Origin: Roseicyclus sp.
Lineage (GTDB): Bacteria > Pseudomonadota > Alphaproteobacteria > Rhodobacterales > Rhodobacteraceae
Assembly (NCBI GenBank): GCA_018401055.1
Contig: JAGYLB010000026.1
Location: 1-6,006, forward strand
Length of the DNA: 6,006 bases
Direction: 5' to 3'
The notes under the pieces were generated by a model that saw nothing but the letters and a program-made list of their open reading frames with translations, did no database searches and was not told the origin of the DNA. Both the position numbers and the translations under genes were made by a program. Below, piece after piece: positions 1-5,539 of this stretch (positions within the stretch are counted from its first letter, which is position 1; each line of letters opens with the position of its first letter).

Positions 1-408
1 GCGGCACGGCTCTCGGGGCTGATCTCGGTCGACTACACGGGCACCAAGCCGCCGAGCGCTTGGGCCGGCACACCGGCCGAGGATGTGACGGACCTCGCCA
101 CGCTGACTGCGCCCTGCACCTTTTTTGAGGGTAGCGCGCGAGAGGCGGCGCGGCGCTATCCCAAGAACGCCAATGTCGCCGCGACGCTGGCCCTTGCTGG
201 GCTGGGCATGGACAGGACGCACGTCTGCCTTGTCGCGGACCCCGGCAAATCCCAGAATACCCATGATTTCAGCGTTACCTCGCAGGCGCTGGAGTTTTCC
301 GTGCGACTGGTGGGCAAGCCGTCGCCGCAAAACCCCAAGACGTCCCGATCCACCGTTTATAGCATCGCGCGCGCCGTCATGAACCGGCGCGCTGCGATCG
401 TCATCTGA
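1..408 (+). CDS. nadX: L-aspartate dehydrogenase, C-terminal half (5' end outside window)
   Basis: Frame 1 is open from the first base to the TGA at 406-408, giving 135 residues; members are about 265-270 residues, so roughly the N-terminal half (the Rossmann NAD(P)-binding domain) lies upstream of the window. What remains is the DUF108-type catalytic and dimerisation domain. Visible signatures in order are VDYTGTKPPSAWAGT (about 28-72), YPKNANVAATLALAGLG (157-207), the ADPGKSQNTH segment ending in a histidine at 262-264 that is probably the conserved active-site His, and NPKTS (331-345). The family reversibly converts L-aspartate and NAD(P)+ to iminoaspartate/oxaloacetate and ammonia. Some members feed NAD biosynthesis; others, such as the one in Pseudomonas aeruginosa, lie in catabolic clusters. 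Here it sits 7 bases before an aldehyde dehydrogenase, with IclR, monooxygenase and TRAP genes nearby, which favours a catabolic or ammonia-handling role (inference). The real substrate could be an aspartate analogue. Confidence 0.87.
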   Translation, partial: AARLSGLISVDYTGTKPPSAWAGTPAEDVTDLATLTAPCTFFEGSAREAARRYPKNANVAATLALAGLGMDRTHVCLVADPGKSQNTHDFSVTSQALEFSVRLVGKPSPQNPKTSRSTVYSIARAVMNRRAAIVI

Positions 409-415
409 GGGCGGC

Positions 416-1894
416 ATGGACCACAAATTTCGCGACGACCTGATCTTTGTCGGAGGCCATTGGCAAAAGGGGCAGGGCGCGCCGATACCCTCGCAGTTCG
501 CCGCTGAGGGCTGTGTCAACACCACGCTAAGCGGCGCCTCGACCGAGGACTTGGAGCTTGCCATCGCGCGCGCGCGCGCCGCGCAACCGGCTTGGGGGGC
601 GCTCAAGCCACATGATCGAGCGACGGTGCTCTACCGCATTTCCGAAGGCATCGCCGCCAATATCGACCGCATCGCTTGGGTTCAAAGCCGCGACACTTCC
701 AAGACATTGACCGAAACGCGCGCTTTGGCGACCTCGGCGGCGGGCACCTTCAGGTATTTCGCGGCGGTGGCGGAAACCTCGGACGAGTTGCTGACCGTGC
801 CACGTGGGGATTACACCACGGCCTCGATCCACGACCCGCTGGGCCTTGTGGCGGCGATCACACCTTGGAATTCGCCGATCGCATCCGACGCCCAAAAGGT
901 CGCGCCAGCCCTTGCTGCGGGCAATGCCGTGTTGCTTAAACCGGCCAGCTGGTCGCCGCTGGTGAGCCTAGAGCTGGCGCGCATCGCCGAAGATGCGGGG
1001 CTGCCGCAGGGGCTCTTGTCGGTCCTGCCGGGGTCGGGGCGCGAGGTGGGCAACGCGCTGGTCGAGCATCGCGACATCGCCAAGGTTTCCTTTACCGGCG
1101 GCACGGCGACTGGGCGCAGGCTGGCCCATGCCGCAGCCGAAAAGTTGATGCCCGTTTCGTTGGAGCTGGGCGGCAAGTCCCCCACGATTGTTTTCGAAGA
1201 TTGCGATGCCGATCTTGCCGTAGCGGGAATATTGTTCGGTATCTTCTCGTCCTCGGGGCAAAGCTGTATCGCAGGGTCGCGCCTGTTCGTTCAGCGCAGC
1301 ATTTACAAGTCTTTCGTCGCGCGGCTGGTCGAGGCGACCCGCGCGCTGGTGGTCGGGCATCCCTTTGATGCAGCGACGCAGGTGTCTTCGCTGGTTCATC
1401 CCGAGCATCGCGAAGCTGTGGAACGCTACGTGGCGCTGGCCCGGGACGAAGGCGGCACGATCCTTTGCGGTGGTACGCGGCCGCAGACCGCCGCGCTGCA
1501 AGGGGGCGCCTATTATGTGCCTACGATCATCGACGGGCTCGACAATACCGCGCGCACCTGCCGTGAGGAGATATTCGGGCCTGTGTTGGTCGTGATCCCC
1601 TTCGAGGATGAGGCCGACGTGATCGCGCAGGGCAACGACAATGACTATGGGCTTGCCTGCGGCATCTGGTCGACTGATCATCGCCGTTGCCAGCGCATCG
1701 CGGGCGCCATTCGGGCCGGCACCGTTTGGATCAACACCTACAAGCAGTTCTCGATCTCGACACCTTTCGGAGGCGATGGCGAAAGCGGGATTGGGCGCGA
1801 GAAAGGACGTGCGGGTCTGCGCGCTTACCAGCGGCAAAAATCGATCTATGAGGACTTGTCCGGCAGACCGCATCCCTGGGCGAGATGGCCCTAG
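416..1894 (+). CDS. NAD(P)-dependent aldehyde dehydrogenase, ALDH superfamily
   Basis: A 492-residue cytoplasmic enzyme of normal length for soluble ALDHs, which oxidise an aldehyde to a carboxylate. All core motifs are present: TPWNSP with the catalytic Asn152; LLKPAS with the cofactor-binding Lys175; FTGGTATGR (226-234), the nucleotide-binding turn; LELGGKSP with general base Glu250; GQSCIAGSR with catalytic nucleophile Cys284; and EEIFGP (384-389). The residue after KPA is Ser178 where strictly NAD-preferring ALDHs usually carry Glu, so NADP+ use is possible (inference). The ATG at 416 follows the upstream TGA by 7 bases with GAGGG overlapping that stop, suggesting an operon and translational coupling with the aspartate dehydrogenase gene. 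The 3' end overlaps the convergent regulator gene in CTAG. Overall it resembles the betaine-aldehyde / hydroxymuconic-semialdehyde dehydrogenase branch, but the substrate cannot be read from sequence; a semialdehyde made in the same pathway is most plausible. Confidence 0.93.
   Translation: MDHKFRDDLIFVGGHWQKGQGAPIPSQFAAEGCVNTTLSGASTEDLELAIARARAAQPAWGALKPHDRATVLYRISEGIAANIDRIAWVQSRDTSKTLTETRALATSAAGTFRYFAAVAETSDELLTVPRGDYTTASIHDPLGLVAAITPWNSPIASDAQKVAPALAAGNAVLLKPASWSPLVSLELARIAEDAGLPQGLLSVLPGSGREVGNALVEHRDIAKVSFTGGTATGRRLAHAAAEKLMPVSLELGGKSPTIVFEDCDADLAVAGILFGIFSSSGQSCIAGSRLFVQRSIYKSFVARLVEATRALVVGHPFDAATQVSSLVHPEHREAVERYVALARDEGGTILCGGTRPQTAALQGGAYYVPTIIDGLDNTARTCREEIFGPVLVVIPFEDEADVIAQGNDNDYGLACGIWSTDHRRCQRIAGAIRAGTVWINTYKQFSISTPFGGDGESGIGREKGRAGLRAYQRQKSIYEDLSGRPHPWARWP
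565..584. repeat. Alternating CG tract inside the aldehyde dehydrogenase gene
   Basis: Bases 565-579 are an uninterrupted alternation of C and G, followed after one extra C by CGCGC-type sequence to 584. It encodes an Ala/Arg-rich helix segment (ARARAA, about residues 51-56). Such tracts can in principle adopt Z-DNA or promote slippage, but in a GC-rich genome the simplest explanation is codon choice for alternating Ala (GCG) and Arg (CGC). Confidence 0.5.
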
Positions 1895-2685
1895 CGCGCA
1901 AAGTGACCCAGCGCGACCGAGGCCTTGCGCGCGGCCGAGGTAACCGCGTTGATCAGGGCCGGGTCGCGGCCTTCGCGACCAGCGGCGAAACGCGCCTCGG
2001 GGCCGGACACGTTGATGCCGCCAACGACTTCGTGGGAATGATCAAAGACCGCTGCCGCGCAAGATCCGATGCCTGCCTCGAAATTCCCTTGGCTCCAGGC
2101 GAAGCCCTCGGCTTTGTCGTGGCGTGCCTGCGCGATGATCTCCCCGATCGTTCGCGGCGTCTTGTCGGTCGCCGTCGTGGGTGGATCGCCGGAAAAGATT
2201 TGCCGCAGCTGCGTCTCCGAACATTCCGCCAGGATCGCACGTCCGATGGACGAGGCATGGGCCGCCAGCCGCGACCCGGTCCGCACATTGCTGACGAGAT
2301 GGGAATTGGGTGCCTCGCGCCCGAGGTAGATGATGTCGCGCCCGTCCAGAACCCCCAGATGCGCCGACATGCCGGTTTCGAGGCACAGCTCCCGCAGAAT
2401 CGGTTGGCAAATCTGTACGATGTCCCGTCCTTGGATGGCTTGTGCGCCCAGACTGACCAGCCCCGCGCCCAGCCGGTAGCCGCCGCCGTCGCTCAGTTCC
2501 TCGATCATACGGTATTCCACCAGCGTGTGGATCAGGCGGATCAGGGTTGTGCGGTTGATCCCCAGATCGCGCGCTACGGTGGACAGGTTCCGCGCGCGCT
2601 GCCCTTCACCGATGTAATGCAGGAGTTTAAGCGCCCGCTCGACAGGGGGCACGGAGTAAGGGGTCTGGGATGGCGTGTCGCCCAT
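1891..2685 (-). CDS. IclR-family transcriptional regulator
   Basis: A 264-residue protein, the usual IclR length. The N-terminal winged helix-turn-helix covers about residues 13-75: VERALKLLHYI, then LSTVARDLGINRTTLIRLIHTL (helix-turn-helix, about 34-55) and the wing GGGYRLG (67-73). The C-terminal effector-binding domain (about 88-260) has the family hallmarks GSRLAAHASSIGRAILAE (137-154), EGFAWSQGNFEAGIGSCAAAVFD (around 193-215) and INVSGPEARF (224-233). IclR proteins bind palindromic operators as dimers or tetramers and often sense small organic acids, including aromatic-catabolism intermediates. The ATG (complement of 2683-2685) is preceded by AGGA (complement of 2695-2698) at about 9 bases. 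The gene is divergent from the monooxygenase-TRAP unit, so it most likely controls that promoter and its own (inference). It is convergent with the aldehyde dehydrogenase gene and shares CTAG with it. Whether it acts as repressor or activator cannot be told. Confidence 0.93.
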   Translation of the reverse strand: MGDTPSQTPYSVPPVERALKLLHYIGEGQRARNLSTVARDLGINRTTLIRLIHTLVEYRMIEELSDGGGYRLGAGLVSLGAQAIQGRDIVQICQPILRELCLETGMSAHLGVLDGRDIIYLGREAPNSHLVSNVRTGSRLAAHASSIGRAILAECSETQLRQIFSGDPPTTATDKTPRTIGEIIAQARHDKAEGFAWSQGNFEAGIGSCAAAVFDHSHEVVGGINVSGPEARFAAGREGRDPALINAVTSAARKASVALGHFAR

Positions 2686-2722
2686 TGGGATCTGTCCTGT
2701 CGTTTAGGTCTGCGCGGGGTGC

Positions 2723-2739
2723 TGCGAACCGGGGTCGCA
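2723..2739. promoter_or_regulatory. 17-bp near-perfect palindrome in the iclR leader, possible second operator
   Basis: TGCGAACCGGGGTCGCA is symmetric at seven of its eight base pairs around the central G (the exception is A2728 against G2734). It lies about 40 bases upstream of the regulator start codon, and its centre is 59 bp from that of the TTGAAC palindrome. It could be an autoregulatory operator, or in the iclR transcript a hairpin. Its outer arms differ from the other palindrome, although both contain GAAC. Confidence 0.4.
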
Positions 2740-2752
2740 CAGCGGAAAACTA

Positions 2753-2782
2753 TTGACCGCAAAGGTTCTCATAGCCTACGTT
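2753..2782 (+). promoter_or_regulatory. Candidate sigma-70 promoter for the monooxygenase-TRAP unit
   Basis: TTGACC at 2753-2758 is a good -35 box. After an 18-base spacer, TACGTT at 2777-2782 is a weak -10 match (first two bases and last T). Transcription would then begin near 2789, inside the TTGAAC-N5-GTTCAA palindrome, leaving a leader of about 40 bases. The weak -10 is compatible with a regulated promoter, but this is a by-eye match and other start sites in this A/T-rich stretch are possible. Confidence 0.3.
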
Positions 2783-2798
2783 TGAACACATAGTTCAA
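2782..2798. promoter_or_regulatory. 17-bp inverted repeat, likely IclR-type operator
   Basis: TTGAACACATAGTTCAA is an inverted repeat with perfect 6-base arms TTGAAC/GTTCAA and a 5-base spacer. A third half-site, GAAC at 2803-2806, follows and forms a second inverted pair with GTTC 2793-2796; GAACAC is also directly repeated at 2784 and 2803. The element overlaps the predicted start of rightward transcription, which would suit repression. Assigning it to the neighbouring IclR protein rests on context only. Confidence 0.6.
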
Positions 2799-2820
2799 TA
2801 TAGAACACCTAGCAAGATCA

Positions 2821-2826
2821 AAGGAA
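2821..2826 (+). promoter_or_regulatory. Ribosome binding site deciding the GTG start of the monooxygenase
   Basis: AAGGAA ends 5 bases before GTG at 2832. No in-frame ATG lies nearby, and the FAD-binding GxGxxG motif begins at residue 9 of the GTG-started protein, so a later start would destroy the cofactor fold. The site and spacing support GTG initiation. Confidence 0.7.
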
Positions 2827-2831
2827 CCAAA

Positions 2832-4001
2832 GTGACGCTTTCAATCGGCATATGCGGCGGAGGAATCGGCGGTCTTTGCGCCGCCATTGCATTGCATCAG
2901 GCGGGTCACGACGTTCAGGTCTTCGAAAAGGCACGGTCGTTCAACCGGGTTGGCGCAGATGTCAACCTAACGCCGAACGCTGTTTTCGCGCTCGACCAGC
3001 TGGGCGTCGGCCCTTACCTGCGCGACAGCGCGGCGCGCCCCAGCTTTCGTATCAGCCGGGACGGCGTAAGCGGCGAGGAAACCTCCCGCTTACCGATGAG
3101 TGCGGCCGCGGAGGAGAAGTATGGCGCGCCACAACTGACCATACATCGCGCCGATCTGCTGGACGCCCTGCGCGCGCGCCTGCCTAACGAAAGCCTGCGC
3201 CTTGGGATGGGGGCGGTTGCGCTGGAGCTTGGCGAGGGTCAGGCGGTGCTTGGCTTTGCTGATGGAACGCGGGCAGCCTTCGATGTGGTGATCGGCGCGG
3301 ATGGCATCCACTCGGTTGTGCGCACCGCGCTTTGGGGTGAAGATCACCCGCGCTATACAGGCATGGTGTCGTATCGTGGCACCTTTCCCAGCGAAAAGGC
3401 CACCGGGCTTTCAGACACCGACGCTTTCACCAAATGGTGGGGCGAGGTGCCCGAAAAGCAGATCGTGACCTTTCCCCTGACCGGGGGGCGGGAGATTTTC
3501 GTTTTTGCGACCCTGCCGCAGAAGGATTGGTCCGAAGAAGGATGGACGCTGCCCGGCGATGCCGAGGATCTGCGCCGCGCCTATGCCAATTTTCACGGCG
3601 ATGCCCGCAAGTTGCTTGACGCGCTGGATCAGGTCACGCGATCTGCGCTGCATGTGCGCGATCCGATGCCGCAATGGGCCAAGGGGCGGGCCACGCTTTT
3701 GGGCGACGCGGCCCATCCGATGGTGCCCTTCATGGCGCAGGGTGCGTGCATGGCCATCGAGGATGCCGTGGTGCTGGCTCGTGCTCTTGAAGGCGCCGAC
3801 AACAATGATGGGATCGAGTCCGCGCTCAAGCGGTACGAGACTGAACGCAAGCCCCGCACCGCGCGGGTCCAGGAAAGCTCGCTTGCCAATGACTGGCTCA
3901 AAAAGGCCGGCAATGCGGATTGGGTCTACGGCTACAACGCCTGGACCACGCCGCTCGATAATTCCACTCACAACGGGAGTTCCCATGAAACACGTGTTTA
4001 G
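2832..4001 (+). CDS. FAD-dependent monooxygenase, NicC / salicylate hydroxylase-like (class A flavoprotein)
   Basis: A 389-residue single-component aromatic hydroxylase of normal length, starting at GTG. The FAD-binding motif GGGIGG (9-14), the acidic residue after strand 2 (Glu32 in VFEK), the FAD/NAD(P)H motif DVVIGADGIHSVVR (151-164, D157-G158) and the GD motif LLGDAAHP (289-296) with AQGACMAIEDA are all intact. Such enzymes use NAD(P)H and O2 to hydroxylate, sometimes with decarboxylation, an aromatic carboxylate. The best family match from memory is 6-hydroxynicotinate 3-monooxygenase: the shared KWW segment (201-203), WAKGRATLLGDA and the C-terminal DWVYGY (363-368) are characteristic. 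However, the NicC position known as His47 is Asn45 here (GADVNLTPN), and the histidine before MAQGACMA is Phe300, so the substrate is probably not 6-hydroxynicotinate. The 3' end overlaps dctP by 17 bp, placing it first in an operon with a transporter that probably imports its substrate or precursor. Confidence 0.88.
   Translation: MTLSIGICGGGIGGLCAAIALHQAGHDVQVFEKARSFNRVGADVNLTPNAVFALDQLGVGPYLRDSAARPSFRISRDGVSGEETSRLPMSAAAEEKYGAPQLTIHRADLLDALRARLPNESLRLGMGAVALELGEGQAVLGFADGTRAAFDVVIGADGIHSVVRTALWGEDHPRYTGMVSYRGTFPSEKATGLSDTDAFTKWWGEVPEKQIVTFPLTGGREIFVFATLPQKDWSEEGWTLPGDAEDLRRAYANFHGDARKLLDALDQVTRSALHVRDPMPQWAKGRATLLGDAAHPMVPFMAQGACMAIEDAVVLARALEGADNNDGIESALKRYETERKPRTARVQESSLANDWLKKAGNADWVYGYNAWTTPLDNSTHNGSSHETRV
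3975..3979 (+). promoter_or_regulatory. Ribosome binding site of dctP inside the monooxygenase 3' end
   Basis: GGGAG ends 5 bases before ATG 3985. It lies within the last codons of the monooxygenase gene and fixes the dctP start where a signal peptide begins, although the dctP frame stays open far upstream. The position implies translational coupling between the two genes. Confidence 0.75.
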
Positions 4002-4959
4002 CATCGCCTTGCTTGCGGCCGGAATCACCGCCGCCGCTGCCCCGGCCCACGCCGATCCGGTCCAGATCAATGCCGTGACGCTGGCGCCCCGGTCTGTCTA
4101 CATCACCCAGCCCTTCGCCCAGTTCGTCGAGGAAGTGAACGAGCGCTTTGCCGGCGAGATCGAGATCAACTGGCGTGGTGGCCCCGAGGTCATGCCGCCT
4201 TTTGGTCAAGCCGAGGGTGTGCGCAACGGCGCAATCGGCATGACCTATACCAGCCCGAGTTACTACCAGGGCCTTGTTCCGACTTCCGGCACGATGAACC
4301 TTTCCTTCCTGAACTACGAAGAAATCGCGGCCACCGATTACCATGAGCGGATGACCGAGCTGCACGCCGAACAGGACCTTGCGTTCATCGGCGAAATCCC
4401 GGCGACGCAACTGAATTTCCAGCTTTACATGGGTGAGGAAGTCACCGGTCTCGCCGATCTCGTAGGCAAGCGTATCCGCGTCTTTCCGACGCTTCTGCCG
4501 TTGGTGCAGGCACTCGGCGCCGAGCCGATCGTCCTGCCGATGGAGGAAATCTATACCGCGCTGGAACGCGGCACGATCGACGGGTTCATGCAGGGCCCGC
4601 TAGGGCAGGCGGCGCAGTTCGGCGGACTGGTGGAGACCGTCGTGCAGCCCGGCGTCTACCGCGCTGGGTTTCCAGTGCTGATGAACATGGATCTTTTCAA
4701 CGAAATGACGCCTGACTTGCAGGAACGGTTCACGACTTTCCTGCGCGACGATTTTGCCCCCCGGATGGACAATATCTGGGCCGAGGACATCGCAACCGAG
4801 CGCGCCGCGCAGGAAGCGGCCGGGTTCAATTACCTGATGCTGTCCGAGGAAGAGGCGGCGCGGTACGAGGCTATGGCCATGGATGCGGCATGGACCATGA
4901 CGGCAGAGAATGCCGGCGTGGAGATCGCGGCCGAGCTTCGCGAGATGCTGGACCGCTGA
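3985..4959 (+). CDS. dctP: TRAP transporter periplasmic solute-binding protein (DctP family)
   Basis: A 324-residue secreted protein of normal length. Residues 1-23 form a Sec signal peptide (Lys2, hydrophobic core about 4-19, cleavage motif AHA before Asp24), which supports the ATG at 3985. The mature protein shows the DctP hallmarks: the GKRIRV segment whose Arg165 matches the substrate-carboxylate-binding arginine, ALGAEPIVLPMEEIYTALERG then TIDG (176-200), and VLMNMDLFNEMTPDLQERF (231-249). The protein would capture a carboxylated solute in the periplasm and hand it to DctQM for sodium- or proton-driven import. After DG the sequence reads FMQGPLG rather than the more usual QENP-like motif, so it is unlikely to be a classical C4-dicarboxylate binder; the gene symbol denotes family only. 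Coupling to a flavin hydroxylase suggests an aromatic or heteroaromatic carboxylate (inference). A hairpin follows 26 bases after the stop. Confidence 0.93.
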   Translation: MKHVFSIALLAAGITAAAAPAHADPVQINAVTLAPRSVYITQPFAQFVEEVNERFAGEIEINWRGGPEVMPPFGQAEGVRNGAIGMTYTSPSYYQGLVPTSGTMNLSFLNYEEIAATDYHERMTELHAEQDLAFIGEIPATQLNFQLYMGEEVTGLADLVGKRIRVFPTLLPLVQALGAEPIVLPMEEIYTALERGTIDGFMQGPLGQAAQFGGLVETVVQPGVYRAGFPVLMNMDLFNEMTPDLQERFTTFLRDDFAPRMDNIWAEDIATERAAQEAAGFNYLMLSEEEAARYEAMAMDAAWTMTAENAGVEIAAELREMLDR

Positions 4960-4985
4960 CGGCCTGATGTGACACGCGAAACGGC

Positions 4986-5008
4986 GGGGTCGGGCCTGTT
5001 CCGACCCC
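4986..5008 (+). promoter_or_regulatory. Intergenic stem-loop between dctP and dctQ
   Basis: GGGGTCGG (4986-4993) and CCGACCCC (5001-5008) are perfect 8-base complementary arms around a 7-base loop. No run of T follows (next bases ACCCTTGGC), so it is not a classical intrinsic terminator. It lies in the only sizeable gap (76 bp) of the unit, directly downstream of the binding-protein gene. Such hairpins often block 3' exonucleases or partly reduce read-through, so that the binding protein is made in excess over the membrane subunits; that role is inferred here. Confidence 0.75.
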
Positions 5009-5023
5009 ACCCTTGGCAAGAAC

Positions 5024-5029
5024 GGAAGG
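5024..5029 (+). promoter_or_regulatory. Ribosome binding site deciding the GTG start of dctQ
   Basis: GGAAGG ends 6 bases before GTG 5036. No ATG in this frame precedes the first membrane helix, and the GTG start gives a short basic N-terminus as expected for DctQ. Confidence 0.65.
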
Positions 5030-5035
5030 CAAAAG

Positions 5036-5536
5036 GTGGACCGTACCCTGACCCAGCTGAGGCGCGTGTTCAGCCGCCTGAACCTAGTCTGTGCCGTGAT
5101 CGGGGCGGTGCTTTTGTCCATGATCGCAGCTATCATCTGTTTCGAGGTGTTGATCCGCTGGCTCGGTGGTTCGTCCCAGCTTTGGGTCATCGAGGTTAGC
5201 GAATACGCGCTTTTGTTTATCACCGTCCTCGGCGCGCCGTATCTGCTGGAAAAGAACCTGCACGTGGTCATGGACCTAGTCTATGATAGCCTGTCAGGGC
5301 GCTGGCGTCTGATTTTGCAACTCATGAATGCGACCATTGGCTTCGTGCTTTGCGCGGTATTGACAGTCGTGGGCCTCAGCGTCGTGATCGAGCAATACGA
5401 GCTGGGCGTCCGGTTGGTCACGGTGATGCGTCCGCACAGCTGGTGGATCACTGCGGCGCTTCCGGTCGGTATGGCCCTGATGACAATCCAGTTCCTGGAT
5501 CAAATCATTCGTACCCTCCGTGGCGAGGTGCTCTGA
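5036..5536 (+). CDS. dctQ: TRAP transporter small permease (DctQ family)
   Basis: A 166-residue inner-membrane protein with four predicted helices at about 16-40, 50-70, 91-115 and 134-156, the standard DctQ topology and length. Family signs are the RWLGGSSQLWVIEVSEYALLF-type stretch (about 41-61), LGAPYLLEKNLHVVMD (65-80) with the conserved His and Asp, and a final helix ending in a basic tail. The basic N-terminus (RRVFSR) fits cytoplasmic orientation. DctQ partners with DctM to form the membrane part that receives substrate from DctP. Translation starts at GTG. The gene is separated from dctP by 76 bp containing the stem-loop, and from dctM by only 3 bases. Confidence 0.9.
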   Translation: MDRTLTQLRRVFSRLNLVCAVIGAVLLSMIAAIICFEVLIRWLGGSSQLWVIEVSEYALLFITVLGAPYLLEKNLHVVMDLVYDSLSGRWRLILQLMNATIGFVLCAVLTVVGLSVVIEQYELGVRLVTVMRPHSWWITAALPVGMALMTIQFLDQIIRTLRGEVL

Positions 5537-5539
5537 GCG

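Larger units (their letters stand above)
2686..2831. promoter_or_regulatory. Divergent iclR / monooxygenase control region
   Basis: This 146-bp intergenic region is visibly richer in A and T than the flanking genes, especially 2745-2831. It must hold the promoters of both the leftward regulator and the rightward monooxygenase-TRAP unit. It contains two 17-bp inverted repeats centred at 2731 and 2790 and six copies of the tetramer GAAC or its complement GTTC (2726, 2765, 2784, 2793, 2803, 2824), far more than chance would give in about 100 bp. This is the arrangement expected for a local regulator acting on a shared control region. Confidence 0.8.

Noticed and set aside
1..408. Beta-hydroxyaspartate cycle iminosuccinate reductase (BhcD)
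   Set aside because: BhcD belongs to the ornithine cyclodeaminase family. This fragment shows the DUF108 aspartate dehydrogenase motifs, and no bhcABC-like genes are present.
565..584. Alternating CG tract as a functional Z-DNA or phase-variation element
   Set aside because: It is short, in frame and fully explained by alternating Ala/Arg codons in a GC-rich genome.
968..1873. Long - strand open frame (301 codons) inside the aldehyde dehydrogenase gene
   Set aside because: Low-complexity Arg-rich translation, no family signature, and complete overlap with a gene carrying every ALDH catalytic motif.
1885..2793. Long + strand open frame (302 codons) opposite the regulator gene
   Set aside because: Its product is Arg/Gly/Pro-rich without a recognisable domain, lies entirely antisense to a clear IclR gene, and is a usual by-product of high-GC codon bias.
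3505..3984. Upstream in-frame extension of dctP reaching back into the monooxygenase gene
   Set aside because: The extension is Arg/Pro-rich frame-shadow sequence. The ATG at 3985 has a good ribosome site and is followed at once by a proper signal peptide.
2832..4001. Naming the monooxygenase nicC and the locus a nicotinate pathway
   Set aside because: Key NicC active-site positions appear substituted, and no nicotinate hydroxylase, 2,5-dihydroxypyridine dioxygenase, deformylase or maleamate amidase gene is visible in the window.
4986..5008. Hairpin read as a rho-independent terminator
   Set aside because: No T-run follows the stem, and dctQ and dctM must be expressed with dctP. A partial attenuator or stabiliser is more likely.
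4600..5271. - strand open frame across the dctP-dctQ junction
   Set aside because: No recognisable domain, and it runs antisense to two well-supported transporter genes.
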